A stretch of 64,000 nt of DNA from JBIICI01 sp044238935 (GTDB lineage: Bacteria > Pseudomonadota > Alphaproteobacteria > Micavibrionales > Micavibrionaceae), in contig JBIICI010000003.1 in assembly GCA_044238935.1 (NCBI GenBank), positions 1 through 64,000 of the forward strand, in the 5' to 3' direction. How positions within the stretch are numbered: position 1 is the first letter of the stretch; the number at the start of each line of letters is the position of its first letter. A program made the translations under genes and the position numbers. A model generated the notes under the pieces. That model had not been told where the DNA came from, searched no databases, and worked only from the letters and a program-made list of their open reading frames with translations. Shown in pieces: positions 35,560 to 44,813 of this stretch.

Positions 35560-37656
35560 ATGCCCGATACCACCACATCCCCCACCAATCGCTTTTTAAC
35601 CCTGATGATGCGGGGGGATTTGTTGTTTGCGGTGGGGGTGGTTTGCATTTTGCTGTTTATGCTGGTGCCGCTGCCGCCGTTTTTGTTGGATATGGGCTTA
35701 TCGTTGTCGATTGCCATGTCTGTAGTGATTTTGATGACGGCATTGTTTTTGGAGCGGCCGCTGGATTTTTCCACTTTTCCTACGGTGTTATTGATTACCA
35801 CGGCGATGCGGCTGGGGTTAAATATTGCCTCCACACGCTTGATCTTGGAAAATGGGCATTTGGGGAAAGATGCTGCCGGAGGCGTGATTGAGGCCTTTGG
35901 GCATTTTATGATTGGCGATAATTATATCGTGGGGGCGATTGTTTTTGCCATTTTGGTGATCGTGAATTTCGTGGTCATTACCAAAGGTTCAGGCCGTATC
36001 GCCGAGGTTGCGGCGCGATTTACCTTGGATGCCATGCCCGGAAAACAAATGGCGATTGACAGCGATATGTCATCCGGCATGATCAGTGAGGACGAGGCAC
36101 GCAAACGCCGTAAAGAATTGGAACAAGAAAGCACGTTTTTCGGGGCAATGGACGGGGCAGCAAAATTCGTGCGTGGGGACGCGATTGCGGGATTGATGGT
36201 GGTGTTTATCAATTTGGTGGGCGGTATTGTTATTGGAGTCCTCACCAAAGGTTTAAGTTTGGCTGAATCTGCTGCAAATTACAGCACGCTGACGATTGGT
36301 GATGGATTGGTATCCCAGATTCCTGCGTTGATTATATCCATTGCCTCAGGTTTACTGGTATCCAAAGCAGGGGTTGAGGGCGCGGCGGATAAGGCGTTGA
36401 TCGTTCAGTTCAGCCGTCAACCCAAAGCCTTAGGGGTCAGTGGCGTTTTGTTGGTGCTACTCAGCGTTATACCGGGGATGCCTTTTATCCCGTTCTTTTC
36501 ATTGGGTACAGGCATGGCGGCGATGGCGTTTTTTATTACGCGTTCACAAAAAGACGTCTTGGAAAAAGCCACACTGTTGGAACAAAGCCAAGCCGCTGCG
36601 CAACAAGCCAAAGCCGCATCCGAAGAGCCTGTATCAAAAGCCCTAGCGATGGATACGCTGCGTTTGGAATTGGGATATGGATTATTGGCACTGGTGAAGG
36701 GCGAAGATAGTGAAAAACTAACCGCACAAATTAAAGGGCTGCGCCGTCAATTGGCTGAGGAAATGGGCTATTTACTGCCTTCCGTACGCATACAGGATAA
36801 CTTACAGCTGCCCTCCAACACCTATACGATCCGTATCAAGGAAATTGAGGCAGGGCGTGGCGATGTGCGCCCTAATATGATGATGTGCATGGATCCCGCG
36901 GGGGGCAATATTACCTTACCCGGTGAAAATACCGTTGAGCCCACCTTTGGCTTACCTGCGATGTGGATTGACCGTCGCCATGTGGAAGAAGCCAGTTTTA
37001 AGGGTTATACGGTCGTCGATGCCGCCACGGTCATTACCACCCATATTACCGAAATCATCAAGGATAATATGCAAGATTTATTATCCTATGCGGAAACCCA
37101 AAAATTATTGGACGAAGTGCCGCCTGCCTATCAAAAATTGGTGGCCGATACCATTCCGTCACACATGACCGTCGGCGGATTACAGCGAATTTTGCAGAAT
37201 TTAGTGGGGGAGCGCGTATCGATCCGCGATTTACCAACGATTTTGGAAGGCATCGCAGAGGCCACCAGCTACACCAAAAATATCGCCTTTGTCACCGAAC
37301 ATGTCAGGTCACGCCTTGCGCGGCAATTATGCGATCAATATGTGGATGACAGCAATACATTGCTTCTTGCGACCCTATCGCCCGAATGGGAAAGCGCCTT
37401 TGCCCATGCGTTGGTGGGCGATGGTGAGGATAAACAGCTTGCCATGCCGCCCACAACTTTACAAGATTTCATCCAAGCTGTGCGCAAAGCGTATGATACG
37501 ATGGGCAATCAGGGTCTGAACCCTGCCCTTGTGACCTCCCCCATGATCCGTCCTTATGTGCGGTCAATCGTTGAGCGTTTTCGCCCGCAAACTGCTGTGC
37601 TATCGCAAAATGAAATTCACCCAAAGGCACGGATTCGTACCGTGGTACAGGTTTAA
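35560..37656 (+). CDS. flhA: flagellar type III export gate protein FlhA
   Basis: The 698-residue protein has about eight membrane helices in residues 18-320 and the FHIPEP region with PTVLLITTAMRLGLNIASTRLIL and DAMPGKQMAIDSDMSSG. The large cytoplasmic nonameric ring domain (about 350-690) follows, with LRRQLAEEMGYLLPSVRIQDN and HVRSRLARQLCDQY. It drives flagellar substrate export with FlhB/FliPQR. Its normal neighbour flbD is separated from it by the nuclease gene and a 97-bp gap. Confidence 0.97.
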   Translation: MPDTTTSPTNRFLTLMMRGDLLFAVGVVCILLFMLVPLPPFLLDMGLSLSIAMSVVILMTALFLERPLDFSTFPTVLLITTAMRLGLNIASTRLILENGHLGKDAAGGVIEAFGHFMIGDNYIVGAIVFAILVIVNFVVITKGSGRIAEVAARFTLDAMPGKQMAIDSDMSSGMISEDEARKRRKELEQESTFFGAMDGAAKFVRGDAIAGLMVVFINLVGGIVIGVLTKGLSLAESAANYSTLTIGDGLVSQIPALIISIASGLLVSKAGVEGAADKALIVQFSRQPKALGVSGVLLVLLSVIPGMPFIPFFSLGTGMAAMAFFITRSQKDVLEKATLLEQSQAAAQQAKAASEEPVSKALAMDTLRLELGYGLLALVKGEDSEKLTAQIKGLRRQLAEEMGYLLPSVRIQDNLQLPSNTYTIRIKEIEAGRGDVRPNMMMCMDPAGGNITLPGENTVEPTFGLPAMWIDRRHVEEASFKGYTVVDAATVITTHITEIIKDNMQDLLSYAETQKLLDEVPPAYQKLVADTIPSHMTVGGLQRILQNLVGERVSIRDLPTILEGIAEATSYTKNIAFVTEHVRSRLARQLCDQYVDDSNTLLLATLSPEWESAFAHALVGDGEDKQLAMPPTTLQDFIQAVRKAYDTMGNQGLNPALVTSPMIRPYVRSIVERFRPQTAVLSQNEIHPKARIRTVVQV

Positions 37657-37666
37657 ATAGTGATTT

Positions 37667-38401
37667 TTAACTGCCAAATAAAAATAGCCCCTTCCCCTGC
37701 CGCTTGATCCAATCTTTCCCATATTCATAATCAATACATAAAGATTGGCAGAGTGTCCAAAAAGCAGGGCTGTGATTCATATGCATCAAATGACTGACTT
37801 CATGGCTGATCAGATAATCAATCGCCGCATCAGGTGCCATGATAATGCGCCAGCTATACATTAAACGTCCATCCACGGAACAGCTGCCCCAGCGTGATAT
37901 TGTATCCAAAATATCAATTTGCTGAATTTTTTTTCCAATCAAGGCGGCTTTTTGATAGGATAAATCGCTAAAATGCTGCTGTGCCTGTTGTTTAAAAAAG
38001 CGCATCACAGCCGTGTTTACGCGCACTGAACCACGAGTTGTCACAATCATCTGGTCATCTTTGAATGTGACATTGGTGCGTGATCCTGATTGCTGAACAA
38101 TATGATAATATCGCCCACGATAGGGAACAAACGCCCCTTCAACAAAGGGCACACGGGCATCAAATTGATCTTGGTGCTTTATGATCCAACTTTGGTACTG
38201 TTCTAAAAACACGGCGATACGCTGGGGTTGGATTTTGATTGGAATTGTCAAGCGCACACGCCCCGTTTTGGCATTAACGCGTAACGATAGATTTTTCGCG
38301 CGTGCATTTTTGGCAATATCAATATCATATTGCTCTGCTAAATCCGCGATAAAATCATCTTGTTTTATATGCCCTTTTTTCAGGCTTGATCCAAAAACCA
38401 T
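37667..38401 (-). CDS. YgjP-like metallopeptidase-domain protein (DUF45)
   Basis: The 244-residue protein has RAKNLSLRVNAKTGRVRLTIP near residues 33-53 and WGSCSVDGRLMYSWRIIMAP, followed by the zinc motif HEVSHLMHMNHSPAFW (HExxH plus a downstream H). These are hallmarks of the YgjP/M48-related DUF45 family, whose substrates are unknown. It is convergent with flhA and ends 10 bp from it. It starts 2 bp after the stop of the UbiH-like gene and is probably cotranscribed with it. Confidence 0.8.
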   Translation of the reverse strand: MVFGSSLKKGHIKQDDFIADLAEQYDIDIAKNARAKNLSLRVNAKTGRVRLTIPIKIQPQRIAVFLEQYQSWIIKHQDQFDARVPFVEGAFVPYRGRYYHIVQQSGSRTNVTFKDDQMIVTTRGSVRVNTAVMRFFKQQAQQHFSDLSYQKAALIGKKIQQIDILDTISRWGSCSVDGRLMYSWRIIMAPDAAIDYLISHEVSHLMHMNHSPAFWTLCQSLCIDYEYGKDWIKRQGKGLFLFGS

Positions 38402-38403
38402 TT

Positions 38404-39723
38404 TTATAAAAACCGCTTACGTTTAACGGAAGGTAACATTGTATGCCCTGTGCCTAAGGTCATAAGATGATTGCGAACCAATTGATTTTGACCCAAAATT
38501 CGGAAACCGACTTGCTTAATATTTTTTGCAATAGCACCTGTAAGGCCTGATTGTAAACGGCTATATCGATTCAGCATATCCGTTGAAAAGCGTCGTGAAC
38601 GTATATCATTCATGCGTTCTTGGGTATAGCTATTGATAATAGAGGCGGCATTCACAGGCAAGCCCAAACGTCGCCCACGCACCAAATGATCTGTCAAAGA
38701 CTGCACATCACGCAAACTGAGATTTAAACCTTGTGCGCCCATAGGATGCAAGGCGTGCGCGGCCTCAGCGATGAGTAATATATTATTATTATATAAACTG
38801 GATGTCGCATAACTGACCAATGGCCAGCTCTTAACAGGGCCTATGATTTCTACTTTGCCTAATAAATCTTTTGTTTTAGCTTGCAATAATGCTGCAATAT
38901 CCTCAATAGACATATCCATAATATGCTGCACACGGGTGCTTTCTTCTACCCAAACAAGGGATGACATTTTCCCTTTTAAGGGGACAGTTGTAAAGGGCCC
39001 TCCGGCATAATGAATTTCTGTGGATATATCATCATGATCAAATTCATGCGCAAATTGTAAGGTAATTGCGTGCTGCCCTGTGTCGTTTTTTGCCATTCTC
39101 AAATGCGTGAACTCTCGCATTTTGGACGCACGACCATCACAGGCAATGTATAAATCGGCTTTTAAATCGAATTTTGAATGGCCTGCTGCATCCTGCACAC
39201 AAACATTTCCATCTTTGAAATCATGAACATGATAGCCATGCAATAAGGTTACATTCCCCAATGATTTTAATCGTTGCAACAGGCAATGCTGCAAAAACGC
39301 ATTGGGAATATTCCACCCAAAGGCAGGCAAATCAATATCCGATGCCTTGAACATAATTCCGCCCTGCGCTGGATTATCATCATGATTTAAAATCCGTAAA
39401 AATTGGAGCGGCGCGACATGATCATTCAAATCATCCCACACTCCAATTTTTTTCAAAAACTCAATTGATCCATACATTAACGCAGATGTCCGCGTATCAG
39501 CCAAAGCCGTTTCACGATCAACCTCATGATTAGGATCAATCAATAGAATTGAATGATTCAATCCTGATAAACGCAACGACAATGCCATGGACAGCCCCGC
39601 AATGCCTCCCCCCACAATCATAATATCAAAAGAAGAATCGATGTGCGTATCCAGTAATGTATGGGCTATTTCTGTATCGTGATGCATAGAAAAACTATAC
39701 CGCCTTTGATCCTGTTTCTTCAA
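38404..39723 (-). CDS. UbiH/Coq6-type FAD-dependent monooxygenase
   Basis: The 439-residue flavoprotein of the ubiquinone hydroxylase family has the Rossmann motif IMIVGGGIAGLSMALSLRLSG and the mid-motif YIACDGRASKMRE. The second FAD motif is LIAEAAHALHPMGAQGLNLSLRD, where the usual GDAAH/GNAAH is AEAAH. Like UbiH, UbiF or UbiL it would hydroxylate the quinone ring, but the position cannot be told from sequence. The start may be ATG at 39685-39687 (12 residues shorter). Confidence 0.85.
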   Translation of the reverse strand: MKKQDQRRYSFSMHHDTEIAHTLLDTHIDSSFDIMIVGGGIAGLSMALSLRLSGLNHSILLIDPNHEVDRETALADTRTSALMYGSIEFLKKIGVWDDLNDHVAPLQFLRILNHDDNPAQGGIMFKASDIDLPAFGWNIPNAFLQHCLLQRLKSLGNVTLLHGYHVHDFKDGNVCVQDAAGHSKFDLKADLYIACDGRASKMREFTHLRMAKNDTGQHAITLQFAHEFDHDDISTEIHYAGGPFTTVPLKGKMSSLVWVEESTRVQHIMDMSIEDIAALLQAKTKDLLGKVEIIGPVKSWPLVSYATSSLYNNNILLIAEAAHALHPMGAQGLNLSLRDVQSLTDHLVRGRRLGLPVNAASIINSYTQERMNDIRSRRFSTDMLNRYSRLQSGLTGAIAKNIKQVGFRILGQNQLVRNHLMTLGTGHTMLPSVKRKRFL

Positions 39724-39766
39724 GATAAAAACAATATTATAAATCTTTTAACCATGCCGCGCTATA

Positions 39767-41341
39767 ATGCACAGTATGAGCATCACTGAGGATCTGATTG
39801 ATTACACGAATCTTTTGAAAAAACAGGTTAAAATGTCTTATAGGCAGGTTGATCTGTTGTTTGTGATTGCGCCGCAATCTTTGATGAAAAAATCATTATT
39901 CATTGCCGCACAAAATATCGAAGATCACCCCTGCCATCCCATCGCAGAACGTATTTTACAACAATCCTCAACGATTGGTGATTGTGCCTTTATCGGGATT
40001 GCTGCAGGACGAAACAGACGATTCTTCCCACCCAGTATCCAAGAAAATATTTTAGCGCTTTTTAGAATCAATATTGACAAATACACAGACAGCAACATAG
40101 CAAAGCTCCAGATTGGACAGCTTTTGTGGCAGGCGCTTGAACTTATTGACATGAAAAATCAACCTGAGTATCAATCTAATTTCAAAAACAAAGCGATTTT
40201 TCCTATCCATCAACAAAGCAGCATGATGCCTGCAACTTTGTCAGATACGCAGCTTATCTCAACATTACGTTCAAATTTAAAAGCAGATAGCTTCAGCGCC
40301 ACCTTACTTTATTTAAATGGAAAGAAACATGCCATCAGTGCGCTGGCAAAACGACGCGCTATGCAAACTTTAGATTGCTACCCCAATTTCCGCCCTGAGC
40401 TTTATCCATATCCTTTGGCGGCTGAACCCTTATATTCGGTTCTAAAACACCAAAAGATCAATCAAAAACAAAATTTGGATAATATTAGCACCGCATTGGC
40501 AATTTCAGGGCAGGTTTCAAATATATTCGATATTTACACTTTAAAAAAATGGTATGATTTCTGTATGCCTTTACAAGAAATGGCGTGGCGTGGCTATACA
40601 CCTGATATTAACTTGTCCTGCGCGTTAAATGGCAGCAATGATGCCTTTATTAAATCCAATGGCTATCTGATCCAAGAGCTAACGGGGATAGAGCCAAAAC
40701 CATTTGATGTCATCGAAAACCATCCTAATTTCTTTCGTGAGAATCAGTTTAATCAAATACTGCATGAGCGCGAAGCTGAACAAAGATTTGAACGTGTCAT
40801 TCAGCGCACCGCAAAGGAATTGAGCTCTGCAGCCCTGTTAGAAGAGGCACGAAGACAAAATTATATTTTAAGCGATGGTATTATCATTGGGTGGTGCGCA
40901 TCCGCCATGCAAGCCGCAGGAAAAGCCTATGATCAAGCATGGAAACAAGGCAAACCTGCCGAACCCGCTGCACGATTGGAATTTGCAACGGCACGCCAAA
41001 TTGTCACATGGGATCAATTAAAAGTTCTATCCAACAAAGTCATTGAAACCAAAAAACAGGGTATTCACGTTGATGACGAAAAATTAATCGAACTCACCAA
41101 AGACATACCACAACTGAGTGCCATTCGTGAAAGTGTTGAACAAACGATGGAACGTCGCCCCAAATATACGCCGGAAATCGTCCAAGAGCTTACGCTTTCT
41201 CCCACAAAGAAACCAGAATACACAGCGCCCATTCCACAATTTTCTGTACCCACATTGGGTGGGGGTATGATGGGCGGATCAAATAGAACGCGCCAAGTGC
41301 CCTCCACACCCATCACGGACATAGAAAAAGAGGGCAAATAA
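39767..41341 (+). CDS. hypothetical protein, 524 residues
   Basis: I do not recognise a family. The protein has no signal peptide or membrane segment. It looks mainly helical, with motifs such as AGRNRRFFPPSIQENILALFRI (near 90-111), a basic helical part around 340-430 and a Pro/Gly-rich, low-complexity tail (about 470-524, with PTLGGGMMGG). It is a single gene, starting divergently 43 bp from the UbiH-like gene and ending in a strong terminator. It is long and continuous with normal codon use, so it is very likely expressed. Confidence 0.65.
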   Translation: MHSMSITEDLIDYTNLLKKQVKMSYRQVDLLFVIAPQSLMKKSLFIAAQNIEDHPCHPIAERILQQSSTIGDCAFIGIAAGRNRRFFPPSIQENILALFRINIDKYTDSNIAKLQIGQLLWQALELIDMKNQPEYQSNFKNKAIFPIHQQSSMMPATLSDTQLISTLRSNLKADSFSATLLYLNGKKHAISALAKRRAMQTLDCYPNFRPELYPYPLAAEPLYSVLKHQKINQKQNLDNISTALAISGQVSNIFDIYTLKKWYDFCMPLQEMAWRGYTPDINLSCALNGSNDAFIKSNGYLIQELTGIEPKPFDVIENHPNFFRENQFNQILHEREAEQRFERVIQRTAKELSSAALLEEARRQNYILSDGIIIGWCASAMQAAGKAYDQAWKQGKPAEPAARLEFATARQIVTWDQLKVLSNKVIETKKQGIHVDDEKLIELTKDIPQLSAIRESVEQTMERRPKYTPEIVQELTLSPTKKPEYTAPIPQFSVPTLGGGMMGGSNRTRQVPSTPITDIEKEGK

Positions 41342-41353
41342 CCCTCTTTTTTT
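41325..41353. terminator. terminator overlapping the stop of the 524-residue gene
   Basis: The stem AAAAGAGGG / CCCTCTTTT has the TAA stop codon in its loop (41339-41341), and a T-run follows. With the A-run on the left it may also serve the lipoprotein gene arriving from the other side. Confidence 0.85.
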
Positions 41354-41381
41354 AACTTTAACAAAAATCAATTTTTCGTTA

Positions 41382-41879
41382 TTAATTTTGAACTTGCCAT
41401 GTTCCATTGGCAGATTGACAGGCTGTACCTGTTGCGGTTTCTTGTTGTCCACCAACATAGATTGTTTGGTTATATTCACGGCAGTAACGACCTGATGTAT
41501 CACGTCCATCACGAACAGGTGTCACTGTCCCATAATTGCCTGATTCAGGGTTATTCCAAGAAATCTTTTTACCCAAAGGCGCAGCATAGGCTTGGGTATT
41601 TGCAGATTGTGCATAGGCAAGATCCGCTTTGTCCAAAGATTTACCAATGCTGTTCCCAACCAAGCCACCTAAAACAGCGCCAGCACCTGTTGCCAATAAT
41701 TGACCATTCCCGCCACCAATTTTTGAACCAGCAAGACCACCCAAAACAGCACCAGTACCCGCACCAATTAATTGTTTATTGATTCCAGTACCGCCAATAC
41801 CCGTTCCATCACCAGCTGTTTGGCAGCCTGACAAAGCGAAAGAGGCAATTAATGCTAAACTCATGATTATTTTTTTCAT
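41382..41879 (-). CDS. outer-membrane lipoprotein, 17-kDa antigen type
   Basis: The 165-residue protein has a signal peptide with lipobox LSGC (acylated C19). Two glycine-zipper segments follow (GAGTGAVLGGLAGSKIGGG and ATGAGAVLGGLVGNSIG, about 40-80), then a C-terminal domain with SGRYCREYNQTIYVGG and TACQSANGTWQVQN. This matches the rickettsial 17-kDa surface antigen family, which is widespread in proteobacteria. It is attached to the outer membrane; the function is unknown. It is divergent from htpG. Confidence 0.88.
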   Translation of the reverse strand: MKKIIMSLALIASFALSGCQTAGDGTGIGGTGINKQLIGAGTGAVLGGLAGSKIGGGNGQLLATGAGAVLGGLVGNSIGKSLDKADLAYAQSANTQAYAAPLGKKISWNNPESGNYGTVTPVRDGRDTSGRYCREYNQTIYVGGQQETATGTACQSANGTWQVQN

Positions 41880-41941
41880 CGCGAAGATCCTTATTTTTCT
41901 ATAAAAAATTAAAATTCATACTCAATATTTGATTTGAATTG

Positions 41942-41969
41942 TTGAAAATCATACCTACATATATATACT
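41942..41969 (+). promoter_or_regulatory. sigma-70-like promoter of htpG
   Basis: TTGAAA (41942-41947) and TATACT (41964-41969) have 16-bp spacing. Transcription would start near 41976, 16 nt before the first ATG. I see no sigma-32 -10 (CCCCAT-like), so heat-shock control is not evident here. Confidence 0.5.
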
Positions 41970-41991
41970 GTAAAAAAATTAAGGCAACAAT

Positions 41992-43872
41992 ATGTTTGAT
42001 CATACGGGGGATTCCATGGAACAGCAATATAATTTCGAAGCCGACATGACACAACTTTTGGATATTGTGGCAAATGCCCTTTATTCAAATCGCGATGTTT
42101 TCCTCCGTGAATTGGTTTCAAATGCCGCCGATGCCTGTGATAAAAAACGTTATCTAAGTGCATCAGGGAAAATAACGGGATCTGATACGCCGTTAAAAAT
42201 TCATGTTGATGCCAACCCTGAACTTAAAATCATCACGGTACAGGATAATGGTATCGGAATGAATGAACAAGAACTCCTTGAAAATCTGGGCACAATCGCC
42301 CGTTCTGGAACACGGATTTTAAGCGCACAAATGCAATCAAATGATGAAAACTTTCCCTCTTTAATCGGGCAGTTTGGCGTGGGATTCTATGCCAGTTTTA
42401 TGGTGGCAGAACGCGTGCGCGTGATTAGCCGCCCTGCTTTATCACCATCAGAATGCTGGTTTTGGGAATCAACAGGACAACAACAATTCACCATGCGCCC
42501 CGCAAGCGCTGAGGAAAGTGCGCTTTTAAATGATCAAAGCGGCACGCATATCACCTTATACACCAAAGAAAACGCTGAAGAGTATTTAAATTATAATAAA
42601 TTACAGGGTATTTTAAAGACTTATTCTGATCATATTTCGTTTCCTATTACCCTATTGGATGCAGATCAACCCGCAATTAATGCAGGCGGCGCCCTATGGA
42701 CACGATCAAAATCTGACATCACCACACAAGAATATACAGAATTTTATCATCATATTAATCATGGATTTGATGATCCCTTACGCACCCTGCATTGGAAAGC
42801 CGAAGGGGCAATTGAATATACCGCCCTGCTCTATACACCCAGCATGCGTCCCTTTGATTTATATGACCCCAAACGCGAACATGCATTGCGTCTGTATGTA
42901 AAGCGTATTTTTATTACAGATCATTGCGCAGGATTATTGCCGTCTTGGTTACGATTTGTCCGTGGTGTTGTCGATAGCGCCGATCTTCCCTTAAATATCA
43001 GCCGTGAAATGCTGCAAGACAATCCGTTGATCTATAAAATCGGTCAAGGAATTATCAAAAAAATCTTAAATGATTACAGTGATTTTGCAAAAAATGACCC
43101 TGATGGCTATCATACATTTTGGGGACAATTCGGTGCTGTGTTAAAAGAAGGCCTGTATGATAGCGTCGCAGAAACACAAAAAAACATCCTCAATCTATGC
43201 CGTTTCTTTTGCACAAATGCCACTGATACAGCTGTATCTTTACAAGATTACATTCAAACCATGCCTGAGGCACAGGATAAAATCTATTACCTCACGGGCG
43301 AATCTGCCGACAGCCTTAAACATAGCCCCCATTTAGAAGGATTCAAAGCGCGTGGTATTGCTGTTTTATTGATGACCGATACCATTGATAGTTTCTGGTT
43401 ACAATCTGTGAAATCATACGAAGATAAAGAATTTCAATCCATTACAAAGGGTGATATTGATTTATCCGCCTTCCCTCTTCTGAACCCCACCGATGAAACG
43501 GCGCAAACAGATGATAGCAAAAGATCAGATGATTTGCTGGGGAAAATCAAAAAGCTCTTAAATGACCAAGTCCAAGATGTGCGTTATTCCAATCGTTTAA
43601 TTGGCACGCCCGCTTGTTTGGTTGCCAGCGATGCAGGCATTGATATGCATATGGAACGCTATTTAAAAATTCAGCAAAAATTCGATAGCGGACAAAAAAG
43701 AGTCTTAGAAATCAACCCTCAACACGATATTATTAAAAAAATGGACACAACAAATGACCCTGCTTTATTGGAGGATTTAGCCATTATCCTTTATGGACAG
43801 GCGCTCATCGCGCTTAATGAACCTGTGCCCAACAGCAGTGATTTTATCAAACGAATGAATCGATATTTATAG
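41992..43872 (+). CDS. htpG: chaperone HtpG (Hsp90)
   Basis: The 626-residue Hsp90 has the GHKL ATP site: LRELVSNAADACDK, VQDNGIGMN and GQFGVGFYASFMVA. The middle domain with catalytic arginine segment YVKRIFITD, FVRGVVDSADLPLNISREMLQ, and a C-terminal dimerisation domain without MEEVD follow. Two starts are possible: 41992 (with AAGG upstream) and 42016 (with GGGGGA upstream, MEQQYNFEAD); the second resembles other HtpG N-termini more. It is transcribed alone. Confidence 0.97.
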   Translation: MFDHTGDSMEQQYNFEADMTQLLDIVANALYSNRDVFLRELVSNAADACDKKRYLSASGKITGSDTPLKIHVDANPELKIITVQDNGIGMNEQELLENLGTIARSGTRILSAQMQSNDENFPSLIGQFGVGFYASFMVAERVRVISRPALSPSECWFWESTGQQQFTMRPASAEESALLNDQSGTHITLYTKENAEEYLNYNKLQGILKTYSDHISFPITLLDADQPAINAGGALWTRSKSDITTQEYTEFYHHINHGFDDPLRTLHWKAEGAIEYTALLYTPSMRPFDLYDPKREHALRLYVKRIFITDHCAGLLPSWLRFVRGVVDSADLPLNISREMLQDNPLIYKIGQGIIKKILNDYSDFAKNDPDGYHTFWGQFGAVLKEGLYDSVAETQKNILNLCRFFCTNATDTAVSLQDYIQTMPEAQDKIYYLTGESADSLKHSPHLEGFKARGIAVLLMTDTIDSFWLQSVKSYEDKEFQSITKGDIDLSAFPLLNPTDETAQTDDSKRSDDLLGKIKKLLNDQVQDVRYSNRLIGTPACLVASDAGIDMHMERYLKIQQKFDSGQKRVLEINPQHDIIKKMDTTNDPALLEDLAIILYGQALIALNEPVPNSSDFIKRMNRYL

Positions 43873-43934
43873 AAAATTAGAATCAAATCATATATAATAT
43901 AAGTGCAATATAATATAAATTCATAGGAAGCAGA

Positions 43935-44813
43935 ATGGTTATACATAGTCACCTCACCCTCCTTTTTGAGAGTATAACCAAACACAAGCAAGTCCATATG
44001 ATCTTTGATTTTGACGGCACACTTGCCGACCTTCAAGATAATCCAGACAATGTTGAGATCCCAAAAGAAACCTATGAAACATTAAAAAACCTAAGTCAGT
44101 TTGAGAACATCAATATTACGATTTTAACAGGTCGTGATGTAAAAACAGCCTTGAAACTCTTAACTGTTCACGAAGACAACAAAAATCAATGTATCTTTGA
44201 TATTATTGGCAGCCATGGAACGGAGTATATCAGAAAAAACCAATCAGAAATTATTACAATCCCCCTAACGAATGCGGAAAAATCTGTACAAGAAAAGTTC
44301 TTAAATCTCACAAAAGATTTAAAATTAGAATATCCTGAAATGATCATAGAAGAAAAATGTGCCGGCGTTGGCTTTAACCTTGTGGCGATAAAAACGGATA
44401 ATCTTTCTGATTTTATTGAAAATCATATTACAAATCCTATTCTCGATATTATAAAGGATCATGAATTTTCTATTCACGCAGAAACAGCGCATGAATGTGA
44501 TGTGCGACATAAAACATGGAATAAAGCCTCTGGATTTGAATATTTTATGAAATTAAATCCTAAAAATCTTTATACATTTGCTGGCGATACAATTTTTTCG
44601 GGCACAGATCAAAAGATTGCGGAACTGATTAAGGAAAACAATGGTTTGGTTTATAGCGTTGATAACCAAAGAGATAAAAGAGCACCTGACTATCCATACT
44701 TCAACAGACCCGAGGAAATGGCAACTGCATTGGCTCAATTAAAAAACAAACTACTAGAAACAGGAATGACTCATGAAAACACCACACAGAATCCTTCACG
44801 CTATCCCACGTGA
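43935..44813 (+). CDS. trehalose-phosphatase-like HAD hydrolase
   Basis: The 292-residue HAD-superfamily phosphatase has the nucleophile motif FDFDGTLADL (D25, acid/base D27), motif II in ILTGRD, the TPP-like IIGSHGTEYI, and the metal motif FAGDTIFSGTDQKIAE. Domain order and length resemble trehalose-6-phosphate phosphatase (OtsB), but other sugar-phosphate substrates of this family are possible. AGGAAG lies 8 bp before the ATG. Its 3' end overlaps the GH13 gene by 41 bp, so the two are translationally coupled. No trehalose-phosphate synthase (OtsA) is nearby. Confidence 0.78.
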   Translation: MVIHSHLTLLFESITKHKQVHMIFDFDGTLADLQDNPDNVEIPKETYETLKNLSQFENINITILTGRDVKTALKLLTVHEDNKNQCIFDIIGSHGTEYIRKNQSEIITIPLTNAEKSVQEKFLNLTKDLKLEYPEMIIEEKCAGVGFNLVAIKTDNLSDFIENHITNPILDIIKDHEFSIHAETAHECDVRHKTWNKASGFEYFMKLNPKNLYTFAGDTIFSGTDQKIAELIKENNGLVYSVDNQRDKRAPDYPYFNRPEEMATALAQLKNKLLETGMTHENTTQNPSRYPT

